A DNA stretch of 56,206 bases from Cohaesibacter sp. (GTDB lineage: Bacteria > Pseudomonadota > Alphaproteobacteria > Rhizobiales > Cohaesibacteraceae): assembly GCA_025800145.1 (NCBI GenBank), contig JAOXSH010000115.1:1-56206 (forward strand), read 5' to 3'. Positions 32,624-41,821 of the stretch are shown here, piece by piece. The position numbers were made by a program, and so were the translations under genes. The stretch's first letter is position 1; every line of letters begins with the position of its first letter. The notes under the pieces were generated by a model that was not told the origin of the DNA, did not search any database, and worked only from the letters and a program-made list of their open reading frames with translations.

Positions 32624-35600
32624 CTATCCCGCCAGCACACGGGCATTGGGGAAGGTGATCTCGACCAGCGTGCCATGATCACGGGCACTGACCAGTGAGA
32701 ACCGGGCCCGGTTGGCTTCTACCAAAGCTTTGGTCAAGGGCAGGCCAAGGCCAGTGCCCTGTCCGCCCTTATTGGCAGTGGACGAGACTTGGCGGAAAGG
32801 CTCAAGCGCCATTTTGGCTTCTTCCTCGCTCATGCCAATGCCGGTATCGCGAATGCGCAAGATCACCTCCCCATTTTCCTCATAGGATGTGGAAATGATC
32901 ACCTGTCCCCCGGCTGGGGTATATTTCACGCCATTGGACAAAAGGTTCAAAATAATTTGGCGCAAGGAGCGCGCATCCCCCACCACATCAGGCAGACTGG
33001 AGGCAAGAGAGGTGCGAATAATGATCTGTTCCCGATTGGCCTGAGGCTGCATCAGCCCGACACTTTCCTGAATCAAGGCGTTCAACTCGGTGGCCTGAAA
33101 GGACAAATCCATTTTGCCGGCTTCTACCTTCGACAGATCCAGCAAATCATTGATCAGGCTCATGATATGGCTGCCAGATGTATGAATATCTTTCAGATAA
33201 TCCTTATAGCGCTCATTGCCCACAGCCCCAAAGCGCTCATCCATCATGACCTCTGAAAAGCCGATAATCGCATTCAAAGGCGTGCGGATTTCATGGCTGA
33301 TCTTGGCAAGAAAGTCAGATTTCTGATGGCTTGCTTTTTCTGCCCGTCGCTTTTCGGCCAGCAGATCCTCTTCCACCCGTTTCCATTGCGCAATATCGCG
33401 CACCACCGCACAGAAGCGGTTGGTGCCGGGAATGGCAACCCGACCCATGGTCATGAAAAGCGGAATAAGACCACCCGATGAAATGCGTCCAATCACCTCG
33501 CGCCCGTCATTCAAAACAGAGGCAACCCCATTGGCCACCAATCCATCCAGATAATCAATGGCATCTTTGTGGCTTTCCTCGGCCAGCAAATCAAGAAAAC
33601 TGTTGCCCGCCATGTCATGACGGTCCACTTCAAACAAGGCTTCGGCAGAATGATTCATACGCAAAATACAGGCGCGCTCATCCAGAACAATCACGCCATC
33701 TGTGGCTGTATCCAAAATAGCTTCCAGCTCGGCAATTTTCTGGTCTTCTTCTGAAAGACCAATACCTGGAGGTTCCGTTTGCGCCGCTTCAAAGGTGAGC
33801 AGTGCGGCAGGCTCTTTCTGCCACTGGATCGAAGAAATCTTGACATCAGCAGAGAAAGGCGAGCCATCGCGTTTGCGCAAATTGGACAGCCCTTGCGTTT
33901 TAGTCAGCCAGTCACCGGGCAAACGACCAAACAGAGCCTCCATGCCGCCTGTCTTTTCAAATTGCTGCAAACTATCAAAATCAAGCAGCTCAAGCGCCTT
34001 GTTATTGGCATAAACTGGCTTTTGGCTCGCAGAAATGATCAGGGCAAACGGAATTTTATCCAGAACAGGAGACAAATCATTGGCCATATCCCAAGAGGCA
34101 GCAGCAAGAGCGGCGGGTAGATCGCTCTCATTGCGCGCATCACTGGCGCTATCCCCATGACGGTCTTTTGTATCCTCGCCAAGCCCATCATGCGCAAACA
34201 GATCAACCGGCCCCTTGGCCTCATGGGACAGGGCAATCAAGGCAGATTCATCTTTATGCTCTTCAGACGAAGCAATGTCAGCTGTTAGCGGCTCTGGCAT
34301 ATCGTCAACAGGATCAGCAGAGGCGCTCTCCTTGTCTGTTTGCTCCATGACATCAAGGGAGGTGGTATCCTCGTCTTGGCTATCTGTCAGTCCACCCAAC
34401 AAAGCCTCAAAGCGCGGCCCGGACTGGTTGCGGCGGCGCATTGCCTGTTTGCCTGGATCTTCAGTCTGCGCATTTGTCTCTTCGTCGGATTTGCCATCAT
34501 GCAAATGGCGAAAGGCAGGATCCATGGCCAGAATATCGCGAAACGCGATAGAGGCTGCACTCTTCAGCGCCGTGTCATCCTGATTATCTTCTGGCTCACT
34601 CACCTCAGCCTTATCGGAGGTTTCAGAGGCAACAACCTCCTGATTGTCAGCCTCCTTGGTTTCAAGAGCATCAAAGCTGGCATTGTCAACCGTATCATCT
34701 TCTTCGTTTGCATCAGAAATCAGCTCCACTTCAGCCTCAGTCTCTGCCTCTCCTTCTACGGCATCAGCCAAGAGGGTATCAGTTGAAGAGGGGGCAGCAG
34801 TCTCTTGCTCTTTCTCTTCAGTCGCTACGTCAAACAACAGATCAGAGGATGCAACGCCCACAGCCGAAGACAAAGCTGCAATATGAGCATCGTCATTCTG
34901 TCCATCATCCCCCTGTTCTGGTTCCGTGGCTTCCAGATCTGTCTCTGACTTGCTCGCTTTTTTCAATGCCTTGAGGCGGGTCTCTTCTTTACGCAGTTTT
35001 TTGCGTTTGCGTTTCTTTTTGAGTTTTTTGTCTTTTAGCTTTTCTTCTTTTTTCTTCTTTTTCTGCTCAGCTTTTTTGCGCTTCTTCTCACCTTTGCTCA
35101 AAGCCTTGTCATCCTCTGGCCCAGACACGCTGTCTTCAGGCACGCTGTCTTCAGGCACGCTTTCTTCGGGCGGGCTTTCCCCAGACATATCAGACACAGA
35201 CATATCAGACACAGCGTCTATCGCTGCATCATCATCCTGATCGTCATCACAAGGCACTGCTACATCGGCGGCGTTTTCCTGCGCGTCTTCTTTGCCATCA
35301 GCAACAAGAGAGGCTTTGGCAGCTTTGATCTTTTTATGTTTCTTCTTCTTTTTCTTGCGTTTCTTATGGGGCGTTTCAGCAATCATGTCTGTGCTGTCCT
35401 CCTCTTGCAACGCAGAGGAACCCTCATTGTCTGGAACCAGATCAGCCAGATCAGAAAGCTCATTTGTCCCTGTTTCATCATGCGCACGATCCGCAATTGG
35501 CTCATCAGATGCTGCAAATGCTTCATCTTGGCCATCGTCCTGCGTCTCTGGCTGCTGCGCCTGATTTTGCTCTTCTTCTTCCACCAAGGCTTCGGCAATC

Positions 35601-37633
35601 TGTTCAAAAGCATCCTGCTCGCTTTGGCTGAGATGGGAGAGATCTTCTTCCTCGTCCGATAGCGCATCGTCAGGCAAATCAGACGGCTCACCAGAGCGTG
35701 TCATATCAAGCGCCGATGGATCAGAAAGGCCCTGACCTTCAATCGCTGTTTGTGCAGCGCTGTCGTCATCTGTCCCAAAATCTGGGCTGTCAGGGGTGTC
35801 TGGCTCTTGCTCGTCAAGCAGACGATGCATGGCCGCGGCCACTTTATCGGCCTCTTTATCAGTGGGTTGCTTGGAAGGGGTCTCAGCTGCCTCTGTGCTC
35901 TCCTGCTCATGGCCGGAAACCACTTCCCCTGCGGTTTTAACGGCAAGATCTGCCGCTGCCAGCAAATCATCATCCAGCAGGGAATGATCAAGGGCGAGGG
36001 TGGCAGGCTGGTCTTGCCAATCCTCTTCTTTCAGCGCACCAGTGGCTGTATCTGCATCTGGTGCGGGCAGGGGCAAATCTGAGTGCAGATGAGAGAGCGA
36101 CACAGCCAAATGCACCCGGCAAATGCCAAAGCCTCGGAAACCCTGAAAGCCATGGAACCGCCCAAAGACAGGCAGGCCAGTCAATTCTACCGGAATGGCA
36201 ATGTCATGGCCTTGCACAGGCCAATAAACGCTCAGACCCGTCCAGGTGTCGCGCTCTTCAAAGGCAGCGGCCACCTGACCGTCTTTATCCATATCAAGGC
36301 GCGCAGCCAATTCCCCCCAGCTTTGCCCGACAATGGCGGCATGATCGGGACCAACAGCAAGCGATAAATCTTTGGAGATGAAGGAAAAACGGCCAATTTC
36401 ATCGCTCTCCCAGACAAAATGATAAGGCCCGCCCTCTTTATCAAAGACAAAGGGACTGAAGCCTTTTGCACCAGACTTTGCTTTTGCCGCAATGGAGCGA
36501 TCAATCGGTGGATTGCCGTCCTTTGGTCCTTCAGATACGACCAAGACAGGAGCTTTTTCTTTCGCTTTGCCCGCCTCTTTCTTCTCTCTTTCAGAAAGAC
36601 GCCGCTCTTCATGAGACTGTCCAAATGGCAAAGTCACAATATTGGATGCAGGCTGGGCCGGATCCTTGATATGGGAAGAGGGGGCCGCATCATCTGCTGC
36701 ATTCTCTTGATCGTGGCGTGCCTCCGGCAGGGGACGTTCAATATGATCCGATGCTCCATCTTTGGCAAATGTCACGCCTTCCAAATGCTCCAGCATAGAA
36801 GGCTGTCCCGCTTTGTTATCCAAACCATGGCGAATGGCATCAGACGACATGTCAAAAATATCAGCTTCTTTGGCCATATCGTCTTCGCTGACATAAGGGC
36901 CACTTTCGTCGCCATCCTCAAGAGCGCTGAAATCGGCAAGCGCACTGTCCGCACCATCTTGCTGGGCCACCAGCAACAAATAGCGCGCATCCAAACCCTG
37001 ACCAACACGGGCAACGCCACCAATGCGCTTTGCCGCATCTTCTTTCAACAAATCAATGGCCAGAGCGCAGTCTTCATCCGCACCGGACAACAGCGCATCA
37101 ATATCCTGAGAAAAATCGACAAGGCTTTCAAACCCGGCTGACGCAGCCAGAACATGGCTGTCCCCATCCATAATAGCCGACAAAACCGGGGGATTGGGGC
37201 TAAGGGCCTCAATCAGTCTGGTGGCAGATTCTGCCTCATCCAGCTTGTCGATATCCGCATCCGTTGACAGGACCAGCACCATACTCTCCCCTTCCACTTC
37301 CAGCTTTTTGCAAAGACAGGTGGTGGTAACGGCATTCATACCAAGGAAAAAACGCAAGCGATCGAGCAAAGGCGCATTGGTGCGCGAATTGAGCGCCAGC
37401 CGCGCCAAATGGCGGCGCGCCGGATGCACATCGCCAAAGGTGCGATCAAGCAGGGATTGCATGTCACTTTCCTGAAAAAACGCCAGACCCGCAGCATTGG
37501 ACCAGATGATGCGGTTGCCTTCATGATTCCAGACCCATGCCGGACGTGGATCAAGCAAAACTGCGCCAATCGCAGGATGGGCGGTTAGGGCCAGATATGG
37601 CATAATATGGGAGGCCGTGGTTAGAACAGGCAT
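32624..37633 (-). CDS. Giant PAS-domain hybrid-free sensor histidine kinase, PleC/PdhS-like
   Basis: 1669 residues. N-terminal PAS-like region (WVWNHEGNRIIWSNAAGLAFFQ, ~33-55), a very long acidic, probably disordered middle (~300-1130) with two Lys-rich blocks (RKKKKKKHKKIKAAKAS and KKRKKAEQKKKKKEEK), then two PAS domains (DKIPFALIISAS...; ILDTATDGVIVLDE...). HisKA: SHEIRTPLNAIIGFSE with phospho-His1447, then ERFGAVGNERYKDYLKDIHTSG and LSKVEAGK. HATPase: NLLSNGVKYTP, DTGIGM, GTGLGLPL. The kinase core resembles PleC/DivJ/PdhS kinases of the alphaproteobacterial cell-cycle pathway. No membrane segment or receiver domain is seen, so it is likely cytosolic. Far longer than usual PdhS (~1000). Confidence 0.85.
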   Translation of the reverse strand: MPVLTTASHIMPYLALTAHPAIGAVLLDPRPAWVWNHEGNRIIWSNAAGLAFFQESDMQSLLDRTFGDVHPARRHLARLALNSRTNAPLLDRLRFFLGMNAVTTTCLCKKLEVEGESMVLVLSTDADIDKLDEAESATRLIEALSPNPPVLSAIMDGDSHVLAASAGFESLVDFSQDIDALLSGADEDCALAIDLLKEDAAKRIGGVARVGQGLDARYLLLVAQQDGADSALADFSALEDGDESGPYVSEDDMAKEADIFDMSSDAIRHGLDNKAGQPSMLEHLEGVTFAKDGASDHIERPLPEARHDQENAADDAAPSSHIKDPAQPASNIVTLPFGQSHEERRLSEREKKEAGKAKEKAPVLVVSEGPKDGNPPIDRSIAAKAKSGAKGFSPFVFDKEGGPYHFVWESDEIGRFSFISKDLSLAVGPDHAAIVGQSWGELAARLDMDKDGQVAAAFEERDTWTGLSVYWPVQGHDIAIPVELTGLPVFGRFHGFQGFRGFGICRVHLAVSLSHLHSDLPLPAPDADTATGALKEEDWQDQPATLALDHSLLDDDLLAAADLAVKTAGEVVSGHEQESTEAAETPSKQPTDKEADKVAAAMHRLLDEQEPDTPDSPDFGTDDDSAAQTAIEGQGLSDPSALDMTRSGEPSDLPDDALSDEEEDLSHLSQSEQDAFEQIAEALVEEEEQNQAQQPETQDDGQDEAFAASDEPIADRAHDETGTNELSDLADLVPDNEGSSALQEEDSTDMIAETPHKKRKKKKKKHKKIKAAKASLVADGKEDAQENAADVAVPCDDDQDDDAAIDAVSDMSVSDMSGESPPEESVPEDSVPEDSVSGPEDDKALSKGEKKRKKAEQKKKKKEEKLKDKKLKKKRKRKKLRKEETRLKALKKASKSETDLEATEPEQGDDGQNDDAHIAALSSAVGVASSDLLFDVATEEKEQETAAPSSTDTLLADAVEGEAETEAEVELISDANEEDDTVDNASFDALETKEADNQEVVASETSDKAEVSEPEDNQDDTALKSAASIAFRDILAMDPAFRHLHDGKSDEETNAQTEDPGKQAMRRRNQSGPRFEALLGGLTDSQDEDTTSLDVMEQTDKESASADPVDDMPEPLTADIASSEEHKDESALIALSHEAKGPVDLFAHDGLGEDTKDRHGDSASDARNESDLPAALAAASWDMANDLSPVLDKIPFALIISASQKPVYANNKALELLDFDSLQQFEKTGGMEALFGRLPGDWLTKTQGLSNLRKRDGSPFSADVKISSIQWQKEPAALLTFEAAQTEPPGIGLSEEDQKIAELEAILDTATDGVIVLDERACILRMNHSAEALFEVDRHDMAGNSFLDLLAEESHKDAIDYLDGLVANGVASVLNDGREVIGRISSGGLIPLFMTMGRVAIPGTNRFCAVVRDIAQWKRVEEDLLAEKRRAEKASHQKSDFLAKISHEIRTPLNAIIGFSEVMMDERFGAVGNERYKDYLKDIHTSGSHIMSLINDLLDLSKVEAGKMDLSFQATELNALIQESVGLMQPQANREQIIIRTSLASSLPDVVGDARSLRQIILNLLSNGVKYTPAGGQVIISTSYEENGEVILRIRDTGIGMSEEEAKMALEPFRQVSSTANKGGQGTGLGLPLTKALVEANRARFSLVSARDHGTLVEITFPNARVLAG

Positions 37634-38038
37634 AAAGTCCCCTTTGATCCGGTCTCAAATCTTCCCGGTCTTGCATCTTCTCAGTGTCTGGACCTGAAAT
37701 CTTTTCAGGACCATGGCTAGCTCATAATAGGGCTGAGCCAATTGTACCAGTCGGATAGCAGCGCCAATCCGACAAATCCTTAACACTCTGTTAATACCGC
37801 TTTATGACCGTCAAATCCATATCTAGAGCGCAAAGTGCGGCAGAAATGCGCGCATTTGGTTAATGCAGCAAGGCGTGCAAGCACAGAGGAAACAGGAAGA
37901 AGCATGATTGTTTTGTTTGCTGCAGTGCAAAATAATAAGCAAAAACGCAGCATAAATTCCACCATTCTGCCATAGAAACACTCTATTCAAGGCTTTGGTT
38001 TCGGGTCTATGTAAGAATGCGGATGCGAAAATAATTGT

Positions 38039-38078
38039 TGCATTGCACAAAAGTGAATGATATGGTGCATTGCACAAA
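38039..38078 (+). promoter_or_regulatory. Candidate PhaR-type operator repeats before phasin gene
   Basis: TGCATTGCACAAA occurs at 38039-38051 and 38066-38078, 27 bp apart. TGCA-rich sites of this kind are bound by the PHB regulator PhaR in other alphaproteobacteria. A GATTGGCCCAAA 12-mer follows in 2.7 tandem copies (about 38096-38128). The rest of 37634-38038 holds no gene I can support. Confidence 0.55.
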
Positions 38079-38140
38079 GAAAGTTGCGCGCCAGAGATTG
38101 GCCCAAAGATTGGCCCAAAGATTGGCCAGGAGATATTATT

Positions 38141-38521
38141 ATGATGAAAACCCCAGAAGCATTTGAAGTACCAACCCAGGTTCGCGATATGGCTGAAAAA
38201 GGCGTTGAGCAAGCCCGTAAGGCATTTGATGAATTTGTATCTGCTGCCAATGATGCTGCTGCAAAGGTTGAAGGCTCTGCCGAGACCATGCGCAACGGTG
38301 CTGTTGATCTGAACAAAAAAGCCCTGTCTGCAACAGAGGAAAGCGTCAATGCTTCCTTTGATCTGGCCACCAAACTGGTCAAGGCAAAAGATCTGAACGA
38401 AGCCATGGAATTGCAAACTGCTTATGTTCAGTCTCAAATGCAGCGTTTCGGCGAAGTGGCTCGTGAAATGGGCGAAGCCGCAACCAAAGCCGCTGCGGAT
38501 GCGACTGCCAAAAAAGGCTAA
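38141..38521 (+). CDS. phaP: Phasin family protein
   Basis: ~126 residues, almost entirely amphipathic helix: QVRDMAEKGVEQARKAFDEFVSAANDAAAKVE, then LNKKALSATEESVNASFDLATKLVKAKDLNEAMELQTAYVQSQMQRFGEVAREMGE, the Phasin_2 pattern. Phasins coat polyhydroxybutyrate granules. AGGAGA lies 8 bases before the ATG at 38141, so the upstream frame is not used; a second ATG follows at once. TGCA-type repeats upstream suggest control by PhaR. A paralogue lies 257 bp downstream. Confidence 0.9.
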   Translation: MMKTPEAFEVPTQVRDMAEKGVEQARKAFDEFVSAANDAAAKVEGSAETMRNGAVDLNKKALSATEESVNASFDLATKLVKAKDLNEAMELQTAYVQSQMQRFGEVAREMGEAATKAAADATAKKG

Positions 38522-38778
38522 GGTCAAAAGGCTTTCCCTTTTTTGATCAAGGATAATCTCTTGTGCGGCGCTCAAAGCTGCGGCGCACATCATCGATATA
38601 GTAAAGAATTTCCTCTGGTTTTGTTGCGAGGAGATCAGCTTTTAAAATACAGCAAAAGCGGATCTTTAGGGTTTGGGTGAGCGTATCTCGCGCAAGGCAA
38701 AAGCCAGATCAAGGGATCACTTGGCTCAATCAGGGCAAAGTGACTTTGATAAACAAGCTGCGTTACAAGGATAGAGAA

Positions 38779-39330
38779 ATGACCACTGCAAAAGCACCTG
38801 CTGCCAAAAAAGCCGCACCGAAAGCTGCCCCAAAAGCGGCCGCCAAAACAGAAACGGCTGCCAAGAAAGAAGAGAGCAAGGATATTTTCGCCATGCCTTC
38901 ATTCGATTTGCCAAATATGGATCTGTCTGTGCAGATGATGCCTGAAATGGTGCGCGATATGGCCGAAAAAGGCATTGCCTCTGCCCGCGACAATTACGCA
39001 ACAGCCCGTGCAGCCGCTGATGAGCAAAATGCTGCTGTCGAAAAAAGCATCGATACAGCGCGCGAAACCGGCATGGAGCTGAACAAGAAAGCCCTTGATG
39101 CGGCTCAGGCCAATGTTGAAGCTGGCTTCAATTTCATTCGTGACATTCTGGCAGTGAAAAGCGTTGGCGATGCCATTGAAGTGCAGAGCGCTTTTGCCCG
39201 CACACAATTTGATGCAGTATCCGCACAAGCAAAAGACTTTCAGGAAACTGTCAACAAGGGCGCACAAGATATCGTCGCACCAGTGCAGGAAGCCCTGAAC
39301 AAGAATATTGATGCCATTAAAGCGGCCTAA
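38779..39330 (+). CDS. phaP: Phasin family protein with Ala/Lys-rich N-terminal tail
   Basis: ~183 residues. Residues 1-33 are a Lys/Ala/Pro-rich tail (KAPAAKKAAPKAAPKAAAK) like those of DNA-binding phasins. Residues ~60-183 are a Phasin_2 domain: PEMVRDMAEKGIASARDNYATARAAADEQNAAVEKS, ELNKKALDAAQANVEAGFNFIRDILAVKSVGDAIEVQSAFARTQFDAVSAQAKDF. The tail could tether granules to DNA, by analogy with PhaF-type phasins; this is inference. AAGGA precedes the ATG. It is a divergent paralogue of the phasin before it and ends at a strong terminator. Confidence 0.9.
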   Translation: MTTAKAPAAKKAAPKAAPKAAAKTETAAKKEESKDIFAMPSFDLPNMDLSVQMMPEMVRDMAEKGIASARDNYATARAAADEQNAAVEKSIDTARETGMELNKKALDAAQANVEAGFNFIRDILAVKSVGDAIEVQSAFARTQFDAVSAQAKDFQETVNKGAQDIVAPVQEALNKNIDAIKAA

Positions 39331-39370
39331 GCCAATCGGCACCCGCTGTTAGTGATCGTCAAAAGAAGGG

Positions 39371-39397
39371 CCCGTATTCCTCCCATACGGGTCTTTT
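39371..39397 (+). terminator. Rho-independent terminator after second phasin
   Basis: CCCGTAT/ATACGGG stem with a seven-base loop, followed by TCTTTTTT. It lies 40 bases past the phasin stop. Confidence 0.92.
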
Positions 39398-39526
39398 TTG
39401 TAAGCAAGCTTAGGTCATGATAAAAGGCCAACCTTGATGGGGATAGTTTGGACAATCTGTGGGAATAACAAAGCTCGCTCTTGCATTTTGTCCCAAGCCC
39501 GCCTAATAAACAGCTCACATTGGTAT

Positions 39527-39603
39527 GCAGTCGTAGCTCAGTTGGTTAGAGCGTCGGATTGTGGCTCCGAAGGTCGGTGGTTCGAATCCACTCGACTGTA
39601 CCA
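39527..39603 (+). tRNA. tRNA-His (GTG), alphaproteobacterial type without G-1
   Basis: A 77-nt cloverleaf with CCA encoded. The acceptor GCAGTCG pairs with CGACTGT (G1-U72), the D arm is GCTC/GAGC, and the anticodon stem TCGGA/TCCGA has loop TTGTGGC, anticodon GTG. The T arm is GGTGG/CCACT around TTCGAAT. The base before G1 is T and the discriminator is A73, whereas most bacterial tRNA-His have G-1:C73; many alphaproteobacteria share this loss. Its last 17 bases are the island attachment core. Confidence 0.97.
39587..39603 (+). repeat. attL core of the genomic island
   Basis: TCCACTCGACTGTACCA, the 3' end of tRNA-His, repeated exactly at 54929-54945 in the same orientation. Flanks differ on both sides, so the shared core is 17 bp. 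Confidence 0.92.
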
Positions 39604-39667
39604 TTTCCCAGATAAGCCATTGATTTCCCATACATCGTTGAAATAAAACGGATCTTTCTTCGCGATT

Positions 39668-39687
39668 GGTACACTTTTGTGGTACAC
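39668..39687 (+). promoter_or_regulatory. Candidate integrase arm-type sites, left
   Basis: GGTACAC at 39668-39674 and 39681-39687, 13 bp apart and 64 bp from the core. Matching pair at the other end (54843-54862). They lie just before the integrase start and could also regulate it. Confidence 0.65.
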
Positions 39688-39694
39688 ATTGAGC

Positions 39695-41575
39695 ATGGAA
39701 GAGATGTCGAAAATCCGTTATCTGACCCAAGATAATGCAGGGAAGAAGCTGCGTCGAAGCGTACCTCAAGCTCTTCGTGAGTTAGCCGGGAAGTCTGCGT
39801 GGACTTTGCGTGTGGATAGCCTGTCATATACCGAGATCAAGAAACGCGCGAATATTTTCGCCGTTGATACCGATCATGAAATCGAAAAGCTCAGGGGTAA
39901 AAAGCGGCTGGCCGAACAGCAGAAAATTGACGGTCTAGCCTCCGAGATCGCAACTGACAATGCCGAGTTTTATTTCACCAAATTTGAAGCCGAACAGTTG
40001 GCACTGCTCTACTTCCATCAGAAAGAGCAACTGACAAAAGCCAATGATGGGTACGCGACCAGCTATTCGGATACCAAGTTTGATGAACTGCTTGAAGACG
40101 CCCGGTGGGATTTGGAAAATGCCTTGAAGGCTTCGTCTGGCGAAGTCTCCGACCCGACCGAGTTGCCGCATAGCAGGATCAGGGGCAAGGCTGTAAAGCT
40201 GCTAATCGAGAGGAATTATTTCAACAAGGACTGGGTCTATGAGGGGAAGCGATTGGTCATTCCTTCTGAGTTACGCCAGTCGGACGCATTCGTGGAGCTG
40301 TGCGGTCTGCTGGAACGTGCGGATGTCGAGTTGGCCAGCAGAAGAAAAGATGCCATCGAGACACGCCGCTGGCCCCAATTGGCAGATCACTTCTTCCAAC
40401 CCTCCCTTCAGGCCAACTTTGAACCAAAGAAACCAATCCCGACCATTGCCGAAGTGGTCGCGCAGTTTAAAGCCTATAAAGAAAAGAAGATCGATCCTGA
40501 CAGTTTGAAGGCCTTCAATATTCCCATCCGGGCCATGATGGAGGAATGGGGCGAGAGAACACCCATCACGGATATATCCGTCGGCATGTGTGATGATATG
40601 GCCCTGTTCTTTGTTTCAATCCCCTCCCATGTCACGCAGCATTATGGCGACATGACAATCCGCAAGGCGATTGAGACATATGAAGCCAAGAACGGGCCTG
40701 CTGGTCGCTATGATGCGGCTACCTTGCATATCCGCCGCCTGAAGGCCGTCTTTGAATTTGCCCGTCGCCGCCGCATGATTGAAGAAAACCCGGCGGAGTT
40801 TCTGGAAGTCGAACCTCCTGTCCGCAAGAAAATGCATGAAAAGAAGTATGTGGGTTATCATCCGTTCACCCTTGAGGAACTGCGCACCTTGTTCAACCAG
40901 CCCCTCTATACCGGATGCAGGGATGACGAATATGGCTTCACCACTCCCGGACCACACATCATTCGCCGTCATCGTTATTGGGCGCAATTGATTGCCCTCT
41001 GGACGGGCATGCGCATGGGTGAAGTCCTGCAAATGGAAAAGGGTGAGGTCAGGCAAGAAGGTGACATCTGGTATTTTGCTGTGACAGATGAGGAACAGGT
41101 TTCCTTCGATCCGGTGACCTATGTGAAAAGCGTCAAAAACAAAAACGCAGTCAGGGACGTTCCGGTTCACCCGGTACTGGTGCGGCTGGGCCTGATTGAT
41201 TGGGTCAAGGGCTGCACAACCCACAGGCTGTTTCCTGAGGCGAAACCTGCCAAAAATGGCAAGCTGTCTTCGGTTTATACCAAGCGGGCAAACACCCTCT
41301 TGAGAAGCGCAGGTATCTGGCAAAACCGTAAAAAGGTCTTCCATAGCTTGCGTGGCAACTTCACGGATGCTTTGCGGGCAGGCCGTGTTGATAAGGAGTA
41401 TCGTGAAGCGATGCAAGGTTGGGAGGCCCAGAAATCAATGGACAGTGAGTATGGGAAAGGCCACAAAATCAGGATCCTGCATGAAGAGATTAGCAAGGCC
41501 CATATTGAAGGGCTGGATCTTTCCCATCTCTATCCTGAGAACATCAAAGGCAAGCTGGAACCGATTGAAAAATGA
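39695..41575 (+). CDS. int: Tyrosine recombinase/integrase of the island
   Basis: ~626 residues. The N-terminal arm-binding part (IRYLTQDNAGKKLRRSVPQAL) is followed by a long middle and a C-terminal catalytic domain: TGMRMGEVLQ (Arg I), HSLRGNFTDAL (His-x-x-Arg), GWEAQ (Trp in the His/Trp position) and SMDSEYGKG with the nucleophile Tyr. Most integrases are ~400 residues, so this belongs to the long type seen on alphaproteobacterial defence islands. The ATG at 39695 is preferred over an upstream TTG that would begin inside the arm sites; ATG 39704 is also possible. It is oriented away from attL and catalyses integration into tRNA-His. Confidence 0.93.
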   Translation: MEEMSKIRYLTQDNAGKKLRRSVPQALRELAGKSAWTLRVDSLSYTEIKKRANIFAVDTDHEIEKLRGKKRLAEQQKIDGLASEIATDNAEFYFTKFEAEQLALLYFHQKEQLTKANDGYATSYSDTKFDELLEDARWDLENALKASSGEVSDPTELPHSRIRGKAVKLLIERNYFNKDWVYEGKRLVIPSELRQSDAFVELCGLLERADVELASRRKDAIETRRWPQLADHFFQPSLQANFEPKKPIPTIAEVVAQFKAYKEKKIDPDSLKAFNIPIRAMMEEWGERTPITDISVGMCDDMALFFVSIPSHVTQHYGDMTIRKAIETYEAKNGPAGRYDAATLHIRRLKAVFEFARRRRMIEENPAEFLEVEPPVRKKMHEKKYVGYHPFTLEELRTLFNQPLYTGCRDDEYGFTTPGPHIIRRHRYWAQLIALWTGMRMGEVLQMEKGEVRQEGDIWYFAVTDEEQVSFDPVTYVKSVKNKNAVRDVPVHPVLVRLGLIDWVKGCTTHRLFPEAKPAKNGKLSSVYTKRANTLLRSAGIWQNRKKVFHSLRGNFTDALRAGRVDKEYREAMQGWEAQKSMDSEYGKGHKIRILHEEISKAHIEGLDLSHLYPENIKGKLEPIEK

Positions 41576-41586
41576 ACCCGGGTTCA
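41573..41586. repeat. Island palindrome copy 1 (TGAACCCGGGTTCA)
   Basis: A perfect 14-bp palindrome whose first three bases are the integrase stop codon. Identical copies lie at 42388-42401 and 49474-49487. Confidence 0.8.
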
Positions 41587-41821
41587 CGGTATCTTGATTG
41601 CATTAAGTATCATAGTATCAGATAGTTAGTGCATGATAGCGCTTGACAAACCGTGCTCGTTATGATAGAGTTAATGCTAGTGGATCACAGGCCCTTGCTG
41701 CCTCATCGAGCATCCCGAAGAGACATATCGATAAGCGGGTACATACGAGACCGGGCTCTCTTCTAAACCACCCCAGATTTACACTTTTCATATAACTACT
41801 ACTGATGTAGATGTTGAAGCT

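Noticed and set aside
35336..36082. Several long + strand frames inside the kinase gene
   Set aside because: Antisense to the low-complexity acidic/lysine region of a clear - strand gene.
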